52,272 nucleotides of DNA from Natrinema versiforme JCM 10478 (GTDB taxonomy: Archaea; Halobacteriota; Halobacteria; Halobacteriales; Natrialbaceae): positions 1-52,272 of the forward strand of contig NZ_AOID01000031.1 in NCBI RefSeq assembly GCF_000337195.1, written 5' to 3'. This document shows, in pieces, positions 18,459 to 26,330 of this stretch (the first letter of the stretch is position 1; every line of letters starts with the position of its first letter). The translations under genes and the position numbers were made by a program. The notes under the pieces were generated by a model that saw only the letters and a program-made list of their open reading frames with translations, ran no database searches and was not told the origin of the DNA.

Positions 18459-19702
18459 GTAACCGATTCGAGTCGCTCCTCGAGCGCCTCGCTGGGCTGT
18501 CGGTCCTCGACCGGATAGTCATCAGTCTCGCGGCGCTGTTGGCCGCCGTCCTCGTTGGCGGGGTCCTCGTCTTCGTCTCCGGGGCCTTTGCCTCCTGTCG
18601 GAGCGGCCTCCAACTGGGCGGCACGACGTTCTGTTACAACCCGATGCAGGTCTACTACGAGCTCTTCCTCGGGGCCCTGGGCCACCCGCTCGAGGGCGGC
18701 TGGTCGCTGACCAATTACAGCCTCGGACGGACGCTCCAGCAGACGACCCTGCTGATCTTCGCGGGGCTGTCGGTCGCGGTCGCGTTCCGCGCCGGGCTGC
18801 TCAACATCGGGACGCAGGGACAGTTGGTCGTCGGCGGCCTCGCGACGGCCGTGACCGTCGTCTACGCGGCATCGATCGTTCCCGGCGGCTTCGTCGGGAC
18901 GGTCGTCCTCATCCCGCTCGGCGTCCTCGCCGGCGCGGTCGGCGGCGGGCTCTACGGCGCGATTCCGGGCGCGCTCAAGGCCTACGCCGACGCCAACGAG
19001 GTCATCACGACGATCATGCTCAACATCATCGCGGCCGGCATCACGTCGACGCTGCTCTCCTGGCAGTTCCAGGACCCCGACAGTAGCAACCCGGAGACGA
19101 GACCGGTCCCCGAGTACGCCGAGATACCGAACATTCCCGTGATCGGGTTCGAAGAGGTGAATTTCTCGCTGCTCGCGCTCGCGTTCGCCGTCGTGCTCAT
19201 GATCGGCATGGCGTGGCTGCTCGCTCGGACGTCGTTCGGCTACGAGCTCCGGACGAGCGGCGAGCAGCCGGGCGCGGCCGCCTACGGCGGCGTCGACGAG
19301 AAGCGGATGACCGTCGCCAGCATGACCCTCTCGGGCGCGCTCGGCGGGATTGGCGGAGCCTTCTGGGTACTGATGGTCCACGGCCAGTGGCTCGAGAACG
19401 TGCCGTCGCTCGGGTTCGACGGCATCGCCGTCTCGGTGCTTGCCGGTAACAGCCCGATCGGCGTCGGCGCGGCGGCGTTTCTGTTCGGCGTCTTCCAGAG
19501 CGGCTCGCAATCGATCAGCACCGCCACGAGCGTTCCAAAGGAACTGGTCGGCGTCCTGACCGGACTCATCATCCTCTTCGTCGCGATGCCGGAGTTCTTC
19601 CGGCTGATCGGCCGACGATACGTCGCTCCCGGGACGACGGAGCCGGTACGGACCGACGGCGGTGACCCGGCGGTCGACGACGGGGGTGACGGCGATGCGT
19701 AA
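18455..19702 (+). CDS. nucleoside ABC transporter permease (YufP-like)
   Basis: 415 residues with about nine membrane helices; GTG start overlapping the ATPase stop. The motif GAIPGALKAYADANEVITTIMLNIIA is the cytoplasmic coupling region that defines BPD_transp_2 family permeases of the BMP systems (quoted here only in part of its length: ANEVITTIMLN). A large loop with two cysteines (SCRSGLQLGGTTFCYN) follows the first helix. It pairs with the next permease to form the channel. The C-terminal tail is acidic and cytosolic. Confidence 0.93.
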   Translation: MSNRFESLLERLAGLSVLDRIVISLAALLAAVLVGGVLVFVSGAFASCRSGLQLGGTTFCYNPMQVYYELFLGALGHPLEGGWSLTNYSLGRTLQQTTLLIFAGLSVAVAFRAGLLNIGTQGQLVVGGLATAVTVVYAASIVPGGFVGTVVLIPLGVLAGAVGGGLYGAIPGALKAYADANEVITTIMLNIIAAGITSTLLSWQFQDPDSSNPETRPVPEYAEIPNIPVIGFEEVNFSLLALAFAVVLMIGMAWLLARTSFGYELRTSGEQPGAAAYGGVDEKRMTVASMTLSGALGGIGGAFWVLMVHGQWLENVPSLGFDGIAVSVLAGNSPIGVGAAAFLFGVFQSGSQSISTATSVPKELVGVLTGLIILFVAMPEFFRLIGRRYVAPGTTEPVRTDGGDPAVDDGGDGDA

Positions 19703-20741
19703 CCCGCTCTACCGGATGCAGGAAGCCTTCGCTCGGCGGCCGCTGGCGGCGGCACTCGGTGCCGCGGCCGCCCTCCTGCTCGGGCTCTGGCTGACGCCGG
19801 CGAGCTGGCAGACCGCGACGCTCCGACTCGCCGTTCCGATCGCCCTCGCGGCGATCGGCGGCATCTTCGCCGAGAAGAGCGGCGTCATCAACATCGGTAT
19901 CGAGGGCCTGCTGATCGTCTCGGCGTTCTCCTCGATCGTCGTCGTCAACTGGCTCGGCGACGCGGGCGCGACGCTCGGTCTGACGAATCTGTGGTGGGGA
20001 ATGCTAGCCGGCGTCCTCGTCAGCGTCCTCTTCGCACTCGTCTTCGCGATCGTCTGTCTCGAGTTCGAGGCCGACCAGATCATCGCCGGGCTAGCGGTCT
20101 GGCTCATCTCGCTCGGGCTGGCACCGTTCGCTTCGCAGATCCTCTTCGAGAGCCCGAACACCGCGAACGTCGCTCGGTTCGACAACGTGACCGTCCCGGT
20201 GCTGTCGGAGATTCCGCTCGTCGGCTATCTGCTGTTCGACACCGAACCGCAGGTGTACATCATGCTCGTCGGTGCCGTCGCGGGCTGGTATCTCCTCTCC
20301 CGGACGAACTTCGGGCGATGGGTGGTCGCGAGCGGCGAGAATCCGAAGGCGCTGGATACGGCCGGTATCGACGTTCACAGGGTCCGCTACGCCGCGGTGC
20401 TCCTTTCGGGCGTCTTCGCCGGACTCGGGGGCGCGGGCTTTGCCCTCGGAACCCTCGGCACGTTCTCCGGTGCCGGCGACACCGCGATCAACGGCCGCGG
20501 GTTCATCGCGATCGCGACCTACCTGCTCGCGAACTACCACCCGATCGGTGCCCTCATCGGGTCGTTCCTCTTCGCGGGACTCAATTCGATGCAGGACATG
20601 CTGCAGACGGCGGGCTACTCCGTTCCGACGGAACTCATTCGGACGATTCCGCACATGACGGTCATCGTCGTCCTCGTGCTCGTCGGGCGCACCCGCCTGC
20701 CGGACGCCGCCGGCGACCACTACGAGTCCGGCGAGGACTGA
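19695..20741 (+). CDS. nucleoside ABC transporter permease (YufQ-like)
   Basis: 348 residues from ATG 19695, overlapping the previous permease by eight bases. About nine membrane helices, with EKSGVINIGIEGLLIVSAF near residue 55, the hallmark of the second BMP-system permease, and LEFEADQIIAGLAVWLISLG as the coupling region. GENPKALDTAGID is the conserved cytosolic loop. It completes the importer with the lipoprotein, ATPase and first permease. The stop is 75 bp before the cytidine deaminase, so read-through is likely. Confidence 0.93.
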   Translation: MRNPLYRMQEAFARRPLAAALGAAAALLLGLWLTPASWQTATLRLAVPIALAAIGGIFAEKSGVINIGIEGLLIVSAFSSIVVVNWLGDAGATLGLTNLWWGMLAGVLVSVLFALVFAIVCLEFEADQIIAGLAVWLISLGLAPFASQILFESPNTANVARFDNVTVPVLSEIPLVGYLLFDTEPQVYIMLVGAVAGWYLLSRTNFGRWVVASGENPKALDTAGIDVHRVRYAAVLLSGVFAGLGGAGFALGTLGTFSGAGDTAINGRGFIAIATYLLANYHPIGALIGSFLFAGLNSMQDMLQTAGYSVPTELIRTIPHMTVIVVLVLVGRTRLPDAAGDHYESGED

Positions 20742-20816
20742 TCGCCGCCGGCCACAGCGGCCGTCGGAGCCGCACCGGTCGATGCCTTCTTGCATCCGCT
20801 CAAGCTACCACTCGTC

Positions 20817-21215
20817 GTGACCGAACACGAACTCATCGACGCCGCTCGTGACGTTCAGGAGCGAGCGCACGTCCCCTACTCCGAGTACCCGGTCGGTGCC
20901 GCCCTCGAGACCGCCGACGGCGAGGTCTTCGTGGGCTGTAACCTCGAGAACGCGAACTTCAGCAACAGCCTCCACGCCGAGGAAGTCGCCGTGGCGGAGG
21001 CGGTCAAGAACGGCCACCGCGAGTTCTCGCGGCTCGCCGTGAGCTCGGGTCGCCGGGACGCCGTTACGCCCTGTGGCATGTGCCGGCAGACGCTCACCGA
21101 GTTCTGCGACGACGACCTCGTCGTGCGCTGTGACGAAGGCGAGGGGGAAGAGCCGACCGAGTACACCCTCGGCGAACTCCTGCCGAACACGATCACGCAG
21201 GAAACCCTCGAGTAA
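20817..21215 (+). CDS. cdd: cytidine deaminase
   Basis: 132 residues from GTG 20817. Zinc motifs are HAEEVAV (catalytic Glu) and PCGMCRQ (two Cys ligands), with YPVGAALETADG and GCNLENANFSNSLHAE before them, all as in homotetrameric cytidine deaminase. It converts imported cytidine and deoxycytidine to uridine and deoxyuridine, the substrates of the phosphorylase encoded 550 bp further on. An upstream in-frame ATG at 20790 would add nine residues; the GTG start matches the usual N-terminus better. Probably read from the importer operon. Confidence 0.94.
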   Translation: MTEHELIDAARDVQERAHVPYSEYPVGAALETADGEVFVGCNLENANFSNSLHAEEVAVAEAVKNGHREFSRLAVSSGRRDAVTPCGMCRQTLTEFCDDDLVVRCDEGEGEEPTEYTLGELLPNTITQETLE

Positions 21216-21275
21216 CGGGAGTAACGGAGACGGCGGTCCGGATCTGTCCTGAGCGGCCCCGCAACCGCGCTTCCG

Positions 21276-21710
21276 CTATGCTGTCGCTTCCTCGAGGAAC
21301 TCCCTGAGAATCGTCCGGTGACACCGCTTTTTCTCGGTGTTCTCGAAACAGACCAGGGCCAGCGACTCGCCGGCGGCCAGCCGTTCGTCCAGCGTCGCGA
21401 TTGCGTCTTGAGCTTCGCTCGAGTCCTCGAGATACGTCCGATACGCGTCCTCGAACCCGACCTGATCCCACGCGGCGTTGTGGGCACCCTCCTCGCAGAG
21501 CCCCTGCATCTTCATGTCCTCCTCGCGCTGGCGGAACGACTCGAGCAGGTCGGCCGGTGGCCCGAGTTCGGGCCGGTTCTCGTCGACGGCCGTGTGAAAC
21601 CACGATGTCGGCTGGCGGACGACGCCGACGCGCGTCGCCTCGGCCGGCACCTCGGCGAGGTCGTGCTGGATCGCCGCGACGTAGGTGTCCGCGAGCGTCC
21701 CGCGTTCCAT
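21276..21710 (-). CDS. DUF488-family protein
   Basis: 144 residues from ATG 21710. The C-terminal part has LALVCFENTEKKRCHRTILREFL, matching the Cys...CHR signature of DUF488 proteins (thiol-rich family of unknown function; quoted in part as CFENTEKKRCHRTIL). The N-terminal part starts with GTLADTYVAAI and VRQPTSWF. An ATG four codons upstream (21722) is possible, but the TATA box at 21735-21742 gives the leaderless distance to 21710. It is divergent from the nucleoside phosphorylase and convergent with cdd. Function is unknown. Confidence 0.8.
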   Translation of the reverse strand: MERGTLADTYVAAIQHDLAEVPAEATRVGVVRQPTSWFHTAVDENRPELGPPADLLESFRQREEDMKMQGLCEEGAHNAAWDQVGFEDAYRTYLEDSSEAQDAIATLDERLAAGESLALVCFENTEKKRCHRTILREFLEEATA

Positions 21711-21734
21711 ACCGGGAGCCACGCACGCCCCGCA

Positions 21735-21742
21735 TTTATATA
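21735..21742. promoter_or_regulatory. shared, near-symmetrical TATA box for two divergent genes
   Basis: TTTATATA reads TATATAAA on the other strand. It ends 25 nt before the minus-strand ATG at 21710 and 29 nt before the plus-strand ATG at 21771. Both distances fit leaderless transcripts, so one TBP site may serve the DUF488 gene and the nucleoside phosphorylase gene. Confidence 0.5.
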
Positions 21743-21770
21743 CACCGTCGGATCGAACCGCCGGTACTCA

Positions 21771-22592
21771 ATGGCTCGCGACAGCGAAGACCCGAACGCC
21801 GATGTCCAGTACCACCTCGAGGTCCGCCCCGAGGACGTAGCCGACACCGTGCTCCTCCCCGGCAATCCCGAGCGCCTCGAGAAGATCGTCGCGTTCTGGG
21901 ACGACCACGAGATCCGGGCCCACCACCGCGAGTACCGAACGGCGACGGGCACCTACGAGGGGACGCCGATCTCGGTCACCTCGACCGGGATCGGCAGTCC
22001 CTCCGCCGCAATCGCCGTCGAGGAACTGGCTCGAGTCGGCGTCGACACCTTCGTTCGGGTCGGCTCCTGTGGGGCGATCCAACCCGAAATGGCTGTCGGT
22101 GATCTGGTGATCACCACGGGTGCGGTCCGCCAAGAGGGAACCAGCGACGAGTACGTCCGGGAGGACTACCCGGCCGCCGCCGATCACGAGGTCGTCTCCG
22201 CGCTGGTCGCCGCCGCCGAACGCCTCGGCTACGACTACCACACCGGCGTCACGATGAGTGCGGACTCGTTCTACGCCGGGCAGGGCCGCCCCGGCTTCGA
22301 GGGCTTCGAAGCCGCCGGCGCGGACGACCTGCTCGAGGAACTCAAAGAAGCGAACGTCAAAAACATCGAAATGGAGGCCAGCGCCGTCCTGACGCTCGCG
22401 AACCTGTACGGACTCCGTGCGGGTGCGGTCTGTACTGTCTACGCCAACCGCGAGACCGGCGAGTTTCGCACCGAAGGCGAATCTCGCGCCGCCGAGGCGG
22501 CGTCGCTCGCGACGCAACTCCTGGCGAAAATGGACGCGGTCAAACGCGAGGCCGGCGTCGATCGCTGGCACGCCGGACTCTCGCTCGAGTAG
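21771..22592 (+). CDS. nucleoside phosphorylase (uridine/purine phosphorylase, NP-I family)
   Basis: 273 residues. Family motifs are LPGNPERLEKI near residue 29, STGIGSPSAAIAVEEL near 72, FVRVGSCGAIQPEM near 98 and the ribose-contacting MEASA (in NIEMEASAVLTLANL). The arrangement is that of hexameric NP-I enzymes (Udp/DeoD). It splits nucleosides with phosphate into base and ribose-1-phosphate. With cdd and the BMP importer next to it uridine is a likely substrate, though haloarchaeal members have mixed specificity. The gene starts at ATG 21771, with a TATA box at the leaderless distance. Confidence 0.92.
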   Translation: MARDSEDPNADVQYHLEVRPEDVADTVLLPGNPERLEKIVAFWDDHEIRAHHREYRTATGTYEGTPISVTSTGIGSPSAAIAVEELARVGVDTFVRVGSCGAIQPEMAVGDLVITTGAVRQEGTSDEYVREDYPAAADHEVVSALVAAAERLGYDYHTGVTMSADSFYAGQGRPGFEGFEAAGADDLLEELKEANVKNIEMEASAVLTLANLYGLRAGAVCTVYANRETGEFRTEGESRAAEAASLATQLLAKMDAVKREAGVDRWHAGLSLE

Positions 22593-22637
22593 CGATAGCC
22601 GTTTTTCGCCCGAGAAACCGAGAGAAACAACGTCCCG

Positions 22638-23405
22638 TTAGTCTCGCATCCGGACGATTCCGTTCTCGAAGACCTTCCGGTTCGGGACGATGTACTCCTC
22701 GGAGTCGTCCTCGATCTTGGTGACGAACAGGTCGACCTCCTGGACGATACCCGTCTGGTCGCCGATCCGGATCTCGTCGCCGATCCCGTAGGGCTGGTTG
22801 AGCAGCAGGTAGATCCCCGCCGCACTCGAGACGAGGAAGTCCTTGAAGGCGACGGTGCCGACGATGACGATGCCGACCGCATAGACCGTCAGCAAGATCA
22901 GCAGGGCCAGCACGTGGACGCCGACCTGCCCGAGCGCGATGATGAAGGTGACGTACAGCACCGAGTACTTCACCAGTTTCGGGATGACCGACACCTCGGG
23001 GAGCTTGACGCCGCGCAGGTACTCGCTGACGATCAGTTCCGACTTGTCCGCGACGATAAAGCCGAGAATGAGCACGAGGACGGCGATAAACAGCTGCGGG
23101 ATGAACTCCGTAACGCGGAGCCAGAACGCATCGGTATCGAGCAACTGCGCGATGTGGATCGCGGTCAGCACCGCGATCCCGTAGATGAACCACGAACTCA
23201 GGCGGGCGACGATCTCGACCGTCGAGGTACCGATCGACTGTGCGGTCCGCTCGAACGGCGTCCCCTCGACGGCCTCGGGCACGCCCGACGCCGAGAGCAG
23301 TTCCTCGTTGAGCCGGCCGACGAGGTAGCCGACGACGAATCCAAGCGCCAGTACCGCTGCCGCTATCACGGCCGGCTCGTTGAACAGCGGCTGCCACGCT
23401 ACCAT
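22638..23405 (-). CDS. mscS: small-conductance mechanosensitive channel (MscS family)
   Basis: 255 residues from ATG 23405; one base after the dacZ stop. There are four or five membrane helices (about 10-30, 68-90, 100-125, 140-165 and the pore helix), then the beta domain: SSAAGIYLLLNQPYGIGDEI, IGDQTGIVQEVDLFVTKIED and VPNRKVFENGIV, the classic MscS signature. It opens on membrane tension to release solutes when salinity falls. The cytosolic C-terminal domain is cut short after the VPN motif, ending at VRMRD, so the usual alpha-beta vestibule is missing, as in several short archaeal relatives. Co-transcription with dacZ ties it to osmotic control. Confidence 0.92.
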   Translation of the reverse strand: MVAWQPLFNEPAVIAAAVLALGFVVGYLVGRLNEELLSASGVPEAVEGTPFERTAQSIGTSTVEIVARLSSWFIYGIAVLTAIHIAQLLDTDAFWLRVTEFIPQLFIAVLVLILGFIVADKSELIVSEYLRGVKLPEVSVIPKLVKYSVLYVTFIIALGQVGVHVLALLILLTVYAVGIVIVGTVAFKDFLVSSAAGIYLLLNQPYGIGDEIRIGDQTGIVQEVDLFVTKIEDDSEEYIVPNRKVFENGIVRMRD

Positions 23406-23406
23406 A

Positions 23407-24219
23407 TCAGTAGGCCTCCGGATCGACCTCCAAGATAAGTTCACCGGCCTTGAACGCCCGGACGAGCCCGTCGCTTTCGGAAAGCACGATCGAAATCGCG
23501 TTGGTATCCCGCGTGATCGCACCGCCGGCCATGTGTCGTGCACCGAGTCCCTTCGGGATGTCGACCCCCTCGGCCGACGGCTCGAGGTAGCGATAGGCCG
23601 AGACGATCTTGCCCGCATCGGAGATGATAAACGCGCCGTCGAGCCGTGAGAACTCCTTGAGCATGACGTTCACGATCGGATCGCCGACGTGGACGTGGGA
23701 CTTCTCGAAGGGGTTGTACGAAAGCGGGCGGGACTTGTTCATCACCTTCCCCGCGTCGCCGACGACGAACAGCGCGCCGACCGGTTTCCCCTTCTGGCCC
23801 TTCTGTCCCAGTTCGATCGCCACCTCAAGCACCGATTTGACCACTTCCGGGTCCGCCCGGGACTTGACGAACAGGTCGTAGATCCCCGTCCGGGTCTCCG
23901 CGTCGGCCCGTACCCGCGAGACGGTATCGATCCCGTCGCCGAAGACGCTGGTCGCACAGGCCAACTCGTCGCCGTCCTCGATCACGCCCTGTTCGAGGGC
24001 CCCCTCGAGGCCGTACCGGATTCGCTCGGAGATGTTCTCGAACTCGAGCGGGAGTTCGACGAACGTCTCCGCGCCGACGGCGTTTTCGGTCCCGACGACG
24101 ATCACGTCGAGATCCTCGACGGCCGTGAACCGTTCGTAGTATGAACCACTCGGAGAAAAGAGCACGACTGCATCGACACTCGCAAAGAGCTCCCCGAACA
24201 CGTCGTCTAACCCGGCCAT
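23407..24219 (-). CDS. dacZ: diadenylate cyclase DacZ (c-di-AMP synthase)
   Basis: 270 residues from ATG 24219. The C-terminal DisA_N/DAC domain holds GALFVVGDAGKVM, the catalytic DGA at 194-196 (SRLDGAFIISDAGKI) and the ATP-contacting RH at 228-229 in GLGARHMAGGAIT. The N-terminal 110 residues form a domain found in archaeal DacZ. It makes c-di-AMP from two ATP; in Haloferax volcanii the enzyme is essential and c-di-AMP levels affect osmotic behaviour. Only one base separates its stop from the mscS start, so both are co-translated. A longer N-terminus is possible on paper but unlike the family. Confidence 0.93.
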   Translation of the reverse strand: MAGLDDVFGELFASVDAVVLFSPSGSYYERFTAVEDLDVIVVGTENAVGAETFVELPLEFENISERIRYGLEGALEQGVIEDGDELACATSVFGDGIDTVSRVRADAETRTGIYDLFVKSRADPEVVKSVLEVAIELGQKGQKGKPVGALFVVGDAGKVMNKSRPLSYNPFEKSHVHVGDPIVNVMLKEFSRLDGAFIISDAGKIVSAYRYLEPSAEGVDIPKGLGARHMAGGAITRDTNAISIVLSESDGLVRAFKAGELILEVDPEAY

Positions 24220-24486
24220 TGGTGATACAACCCGGGCCTGCGCGAATAAGCGTTGTGGAGTGTCTGACGCACGTCTGCCGATCTTCTCCGAGTCAGCCTG
24301 GCATTCGGACCGATTAGCGGTCACCGGCTGGATCGATCGTCGTGCAGGCACGAGTCGCTCGTGAACCCGTGCCCGACTCTGTCTGTTCATGGTCGCGAGC
24401 GCTCGAGGCTGGGTTTAGTGTCAGGGTCGGATTCAGTATGGGTGAAGATTTGGGTTCTTGGGGCCGCTCGAGTGCTGTGATTACCA

Positions 24487-24562
24487 GGATTCGAACCGAT
24501 CGGCGAGTCTTACGGGTCTCGAGAGTTTCGCTGTGAAAACGCGCGGGACCGGATTCGAACCG
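24487..24562 (-). repeat. degenerate tRNA-Leu 3'-half copies (distal unit)
   Basis: On the minus strand GGTTCGAATCC (24487-24497) is preceded by a variable-arm-like CCCGTAAGACTCGCCG. 24541-24562 (GCGCGGGACCGGATTCGAACCG on plus) is a 22-nt exact copy of the 3' end of the intact tRNA-Leu at 24663-24684. The block 24490-24562 aligns with 24611-24684 as an imperfect direct repeat. No acceptor 5' half is present, so these are not complete tRNA genes. They look like leftovers of site-specific integration at the tRNA 3' end or of local duplication. Confidence 0.6.
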
Positions 24563-24605
24563 AAGCAAGAAATGCTCGCTCCCGATTGTCGCTGCGCGTT
24601 CCTTG

Positions 24606-24661
24606 CAGGGTTCGAACCGGTCGGCGATACTCACGGCTCACGGAATTGTTCGCCGTGAGAA
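24606..24661 (-). repeat. degenerate tRNA-Leu 3'-half copy (proximal unit)
   Basis: Minus strand CGCCGACCGGTTCGAACCCTG (24606-24626, quoted in part) repeats the T-arm, and the bases up to 24661 match those that precede the 24541 copy (TTCGCCGTGAGAAT against TTCGCTGTGAAAAC). It is the second unit of the direct repeat that ends in the intact tRNA. No protein-coding frame is seen between 24220 and 24661. Confidence 0.55.
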
Positions 24662-24746
24662 TGCGCGGGACCGGATTCGAACCGGCGGACCCCTACGGGA
24701 CAGCGTCCTAAGCGCTGCGCCGTTGGCCTAGCTTGGCTACCCGCGC
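24662..24746 (-). tRNA. tRNA-Leu (anticodon UAG)
   Basis: Minus strand, 85 nt, no intron. The acceptor stem GCGCGGG pairs with CCCGCGC and the discriminator is A. The D-arm contains AGCCAAGCTAGGCCAACGGC, and the anticodon stem-loop CAGCG CTTAGGA CGCTG gives anticodon UAG. A long variable arm (TCCCGTAGGGGTCC region) marks a class II tRNA, and the T-arm is CCGGTTCGAATCCGG. CCA is not encoded. It reads CUA codons, and CUG by wobble or modification. Confidence 0.96.
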
Positions 24747-24792
24747 TCGTATCCCGATTTTCACGAATCGAGTAAGTACCTGTCGGTCCGAG

Positions 24793-24966
24793 CTAACTGT
24801 GTTTGACCGGCTCCTCCGGCGACCAGTCCGGCGGGACGATAAACGTCACGTGTTCGGGGTCCCGAAGCTGGTGGAGTTCCGCGGCCTGTTCGGCCAGCGA
24901 CCGCTCCCGGTAGGGCATCTCGAGCCCGCAGCCGGTACAGACGAGTTTGCAGGTTGGCTCTTTCAT
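24793..24966 (-). CDS. small zinc-ribbon-like protein, function unknown
   Basis: 57 residues from ATG 24966, starting MKEPTCKLVCTGCGLEMPYR; an upstream in-frame ATG (25005) would add 13 glycine-rich residues. There is one CxxC pair plus a nearby Cys, an acidic centre with a His and a C-terminal DWSPEEPVKHS. Such short single-knuckle proteins are common in haloarchaea, often of unknown role. It lies between the tRNA and a divergent TFB-like gene. Real gene status rests on codon use and acidic composition. Confidence 0.6.
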   Translation of the reverse strand: MKEPTCKLVCTGCGLEMPYRERSLAEQAAELHQLRDPEHVTFIVPPDWSPEEPVKHS

Positions 24967-25200
24967 GGAGATGGGACCGCCGCCGCCGACGGGTGCTGGT
25001 CTCACCTTGGGCCGACGGCTGGTTTAGTAGTCGTCTCCTAGTGAAATCGACCGAGAACGGCCGTATTTCCGAGGTATTCGTATCTGAACGTTGCCGTCCG
25101 TAGTGGGCCATTGGTGAACGACACGGTCTCGCGCCGGCCGATCGGCATCGCCGAGGCCGCGGTCCGTACGTTTATGCCGGCCGCTCCGGTAGCCGGTTGC

Positions 25201-25509
25201 ATGCACAGCGCCCGGGATCGCGTCGAGTACGAACCGTGGCTCGAGGAACTCGAGACCGTCGCCGACCGACTGGAACTCTCATCGGAAGCGCGGTCGTGTG
25301 CGGTCGATCTCTTCCTCACCGACGTTCCTGCGGCCGATCGCTCGAAACGGGCGGTGCTGGCCGCCAGCCTCTATGCCGGCTCGCTCGTCGCCGGTGACGG
25401 TCGCACGCAAGGGGCGGTCGCCGAGGCTGCAGATGTCTCCCGGCTCTCGATCCAATCGCGCTGGAAGGACCTCCTCGAGTCGGCCGGACTGGAGCCGCCG
25501 CGATGGTAA
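25201..25509 (+). CDS. single cyclin-fold TFB/TFIIB-like protein
   Basis: 102 residues from ATG 25201, with a TATA-like CGTTTATGC at 25169-25177. The sequence is one cyclin repeat of the TFIIB core: RSCAVDLFLTDVP, then RAVLAASLYAGSLVAGDGRT and VAEAADVSRLSIQSRWKDLLE, the helix-turn-helix part that contacts BRE DNA in full TFB. The N-terminal zinc ribbon, the B-reader and one of the two cyclin repeats are missing. It might modulate initiation by competing with or assisting TFB proteins; no such function is shown here. An in-frame GTG further upstream is less likely. Confidence 0.75.
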   Translation: MHSARDRVEYEPWLEELETVADRLELSSEARSCAVDLFLTDVPAADRSKRAVLAASLYAGSLVAGDGRTQGAVAEAADVSRLSIQSRWKDLLESAGLEPPRW

Positions 25510-25709
25510 GACGCTCGTACAGGGACCGTTACCGGCACAGTGGCGGACTGGGGTCGCCATAAGTATACGATACGAGAACGGAGGGAGCGGCGAGTTTCTA
25601 TCGGAAATTGGCAGAAGAAACGTCGTTCGAGCGGTATCGCGCTCCTCGCCGCACTGGCCGGCCAGTCCACGTCGAACCGGAGACCGACCCGTATCGGTCC
25701 GCGACCGCG

Positions 25710-26177
25710 TCAGTCGTCGGTGACGATGTTTCCGTGTTCGTCGATCTCGCCCTTGACGATCCGGGTGCTCGAGATGATGTCGCCGTCGTCGGCGAGTACG
25801 TGCGGGACGACGACGACCTCGAGCGGGTCGTGGCCGCGCTCGCGGCGGATCTCGTTGATCCGCTCGCCGCCCTCGCGGGTCTCGGGGGAGACGACGAGGT
25901 AGTCGTACTGCGGTTCGGTCGCGATTCCCGTCGGCGACTCGAGCTTTCGGACCTCGAACTCGCGGTCGTAATCGGCCGCGATCGACTCGAGTTCGGTCTC
26001 GAGGTCAGCGTTCCGTTCGTCGTAGGAGCGGACGCGTCGGTCGACATCTCGCGTCTTCGGCGCGAGTTCGTCGCTAGTCAACCCGACCGTCACGTCTCCG
26101 AGTTCGAACGCCCGTTCGAACAGCCGCCGGTGGCCGTCATGAACAGGGTCGAAGGTCCCACCAAGCGCGACGTCCAT
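25710..26177 (-). CDS. coaD: phosphopantetheine adenylyltransferase, archaeal type
   Basis: 155 residues from ATG 26177. The nucleotidyltransferase fold shows GGTFDPVHDGHRRLF, with the HxGH motif at residues 13-16, VGLTSDELAPK and the ISSTRI motif near the C-terminus. It joins ATP to 4'-phosphopantetheine to give dephospho-CoA, the fourth step of CoA synthesis; the archaeal enzyme is monofunctional. It is divergent from the malic enzyme and convergent with the TFB-like gene. The 200 bp between 25510 and 25709 hold no recognisable feature. Confidence 0.9.
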   Translation of the reverse strand: MDVALGGTFDPVHDGHRRLFERAFELGDVTVGLTSDELAPKTRDVDRRVRSYDERNADLETELESIAADYDREFEVRKLESPTGIATEPQYDYLVVSPETREGGERINEIRRERGHDPLEVVVVPHVLADDGDIISSTRIVKGEIDEHGNIVTDD

Positions 26178-26330
26178 ACCCCACGTCACTGCCGCGGTGC
26201 GTATAAAACGGTCGAAACGCCGTATTTCCTCGCGGGGTGGCTCGGATTCCTGCTTCGACCACAAGTTTTCGACGACTGTCGAAACTCCCCTTCGCATTGT
26301 TTTTAGTAGTCCCCTGCAGTGTCACCCGGT

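Noticed and set aside
24220-24661. Additional tRNA genes in the repeat array
   Set aside because: The T-arm copies lack a 5' acceptor half and an anticodon arm, so they cannot fold into full tRNA.
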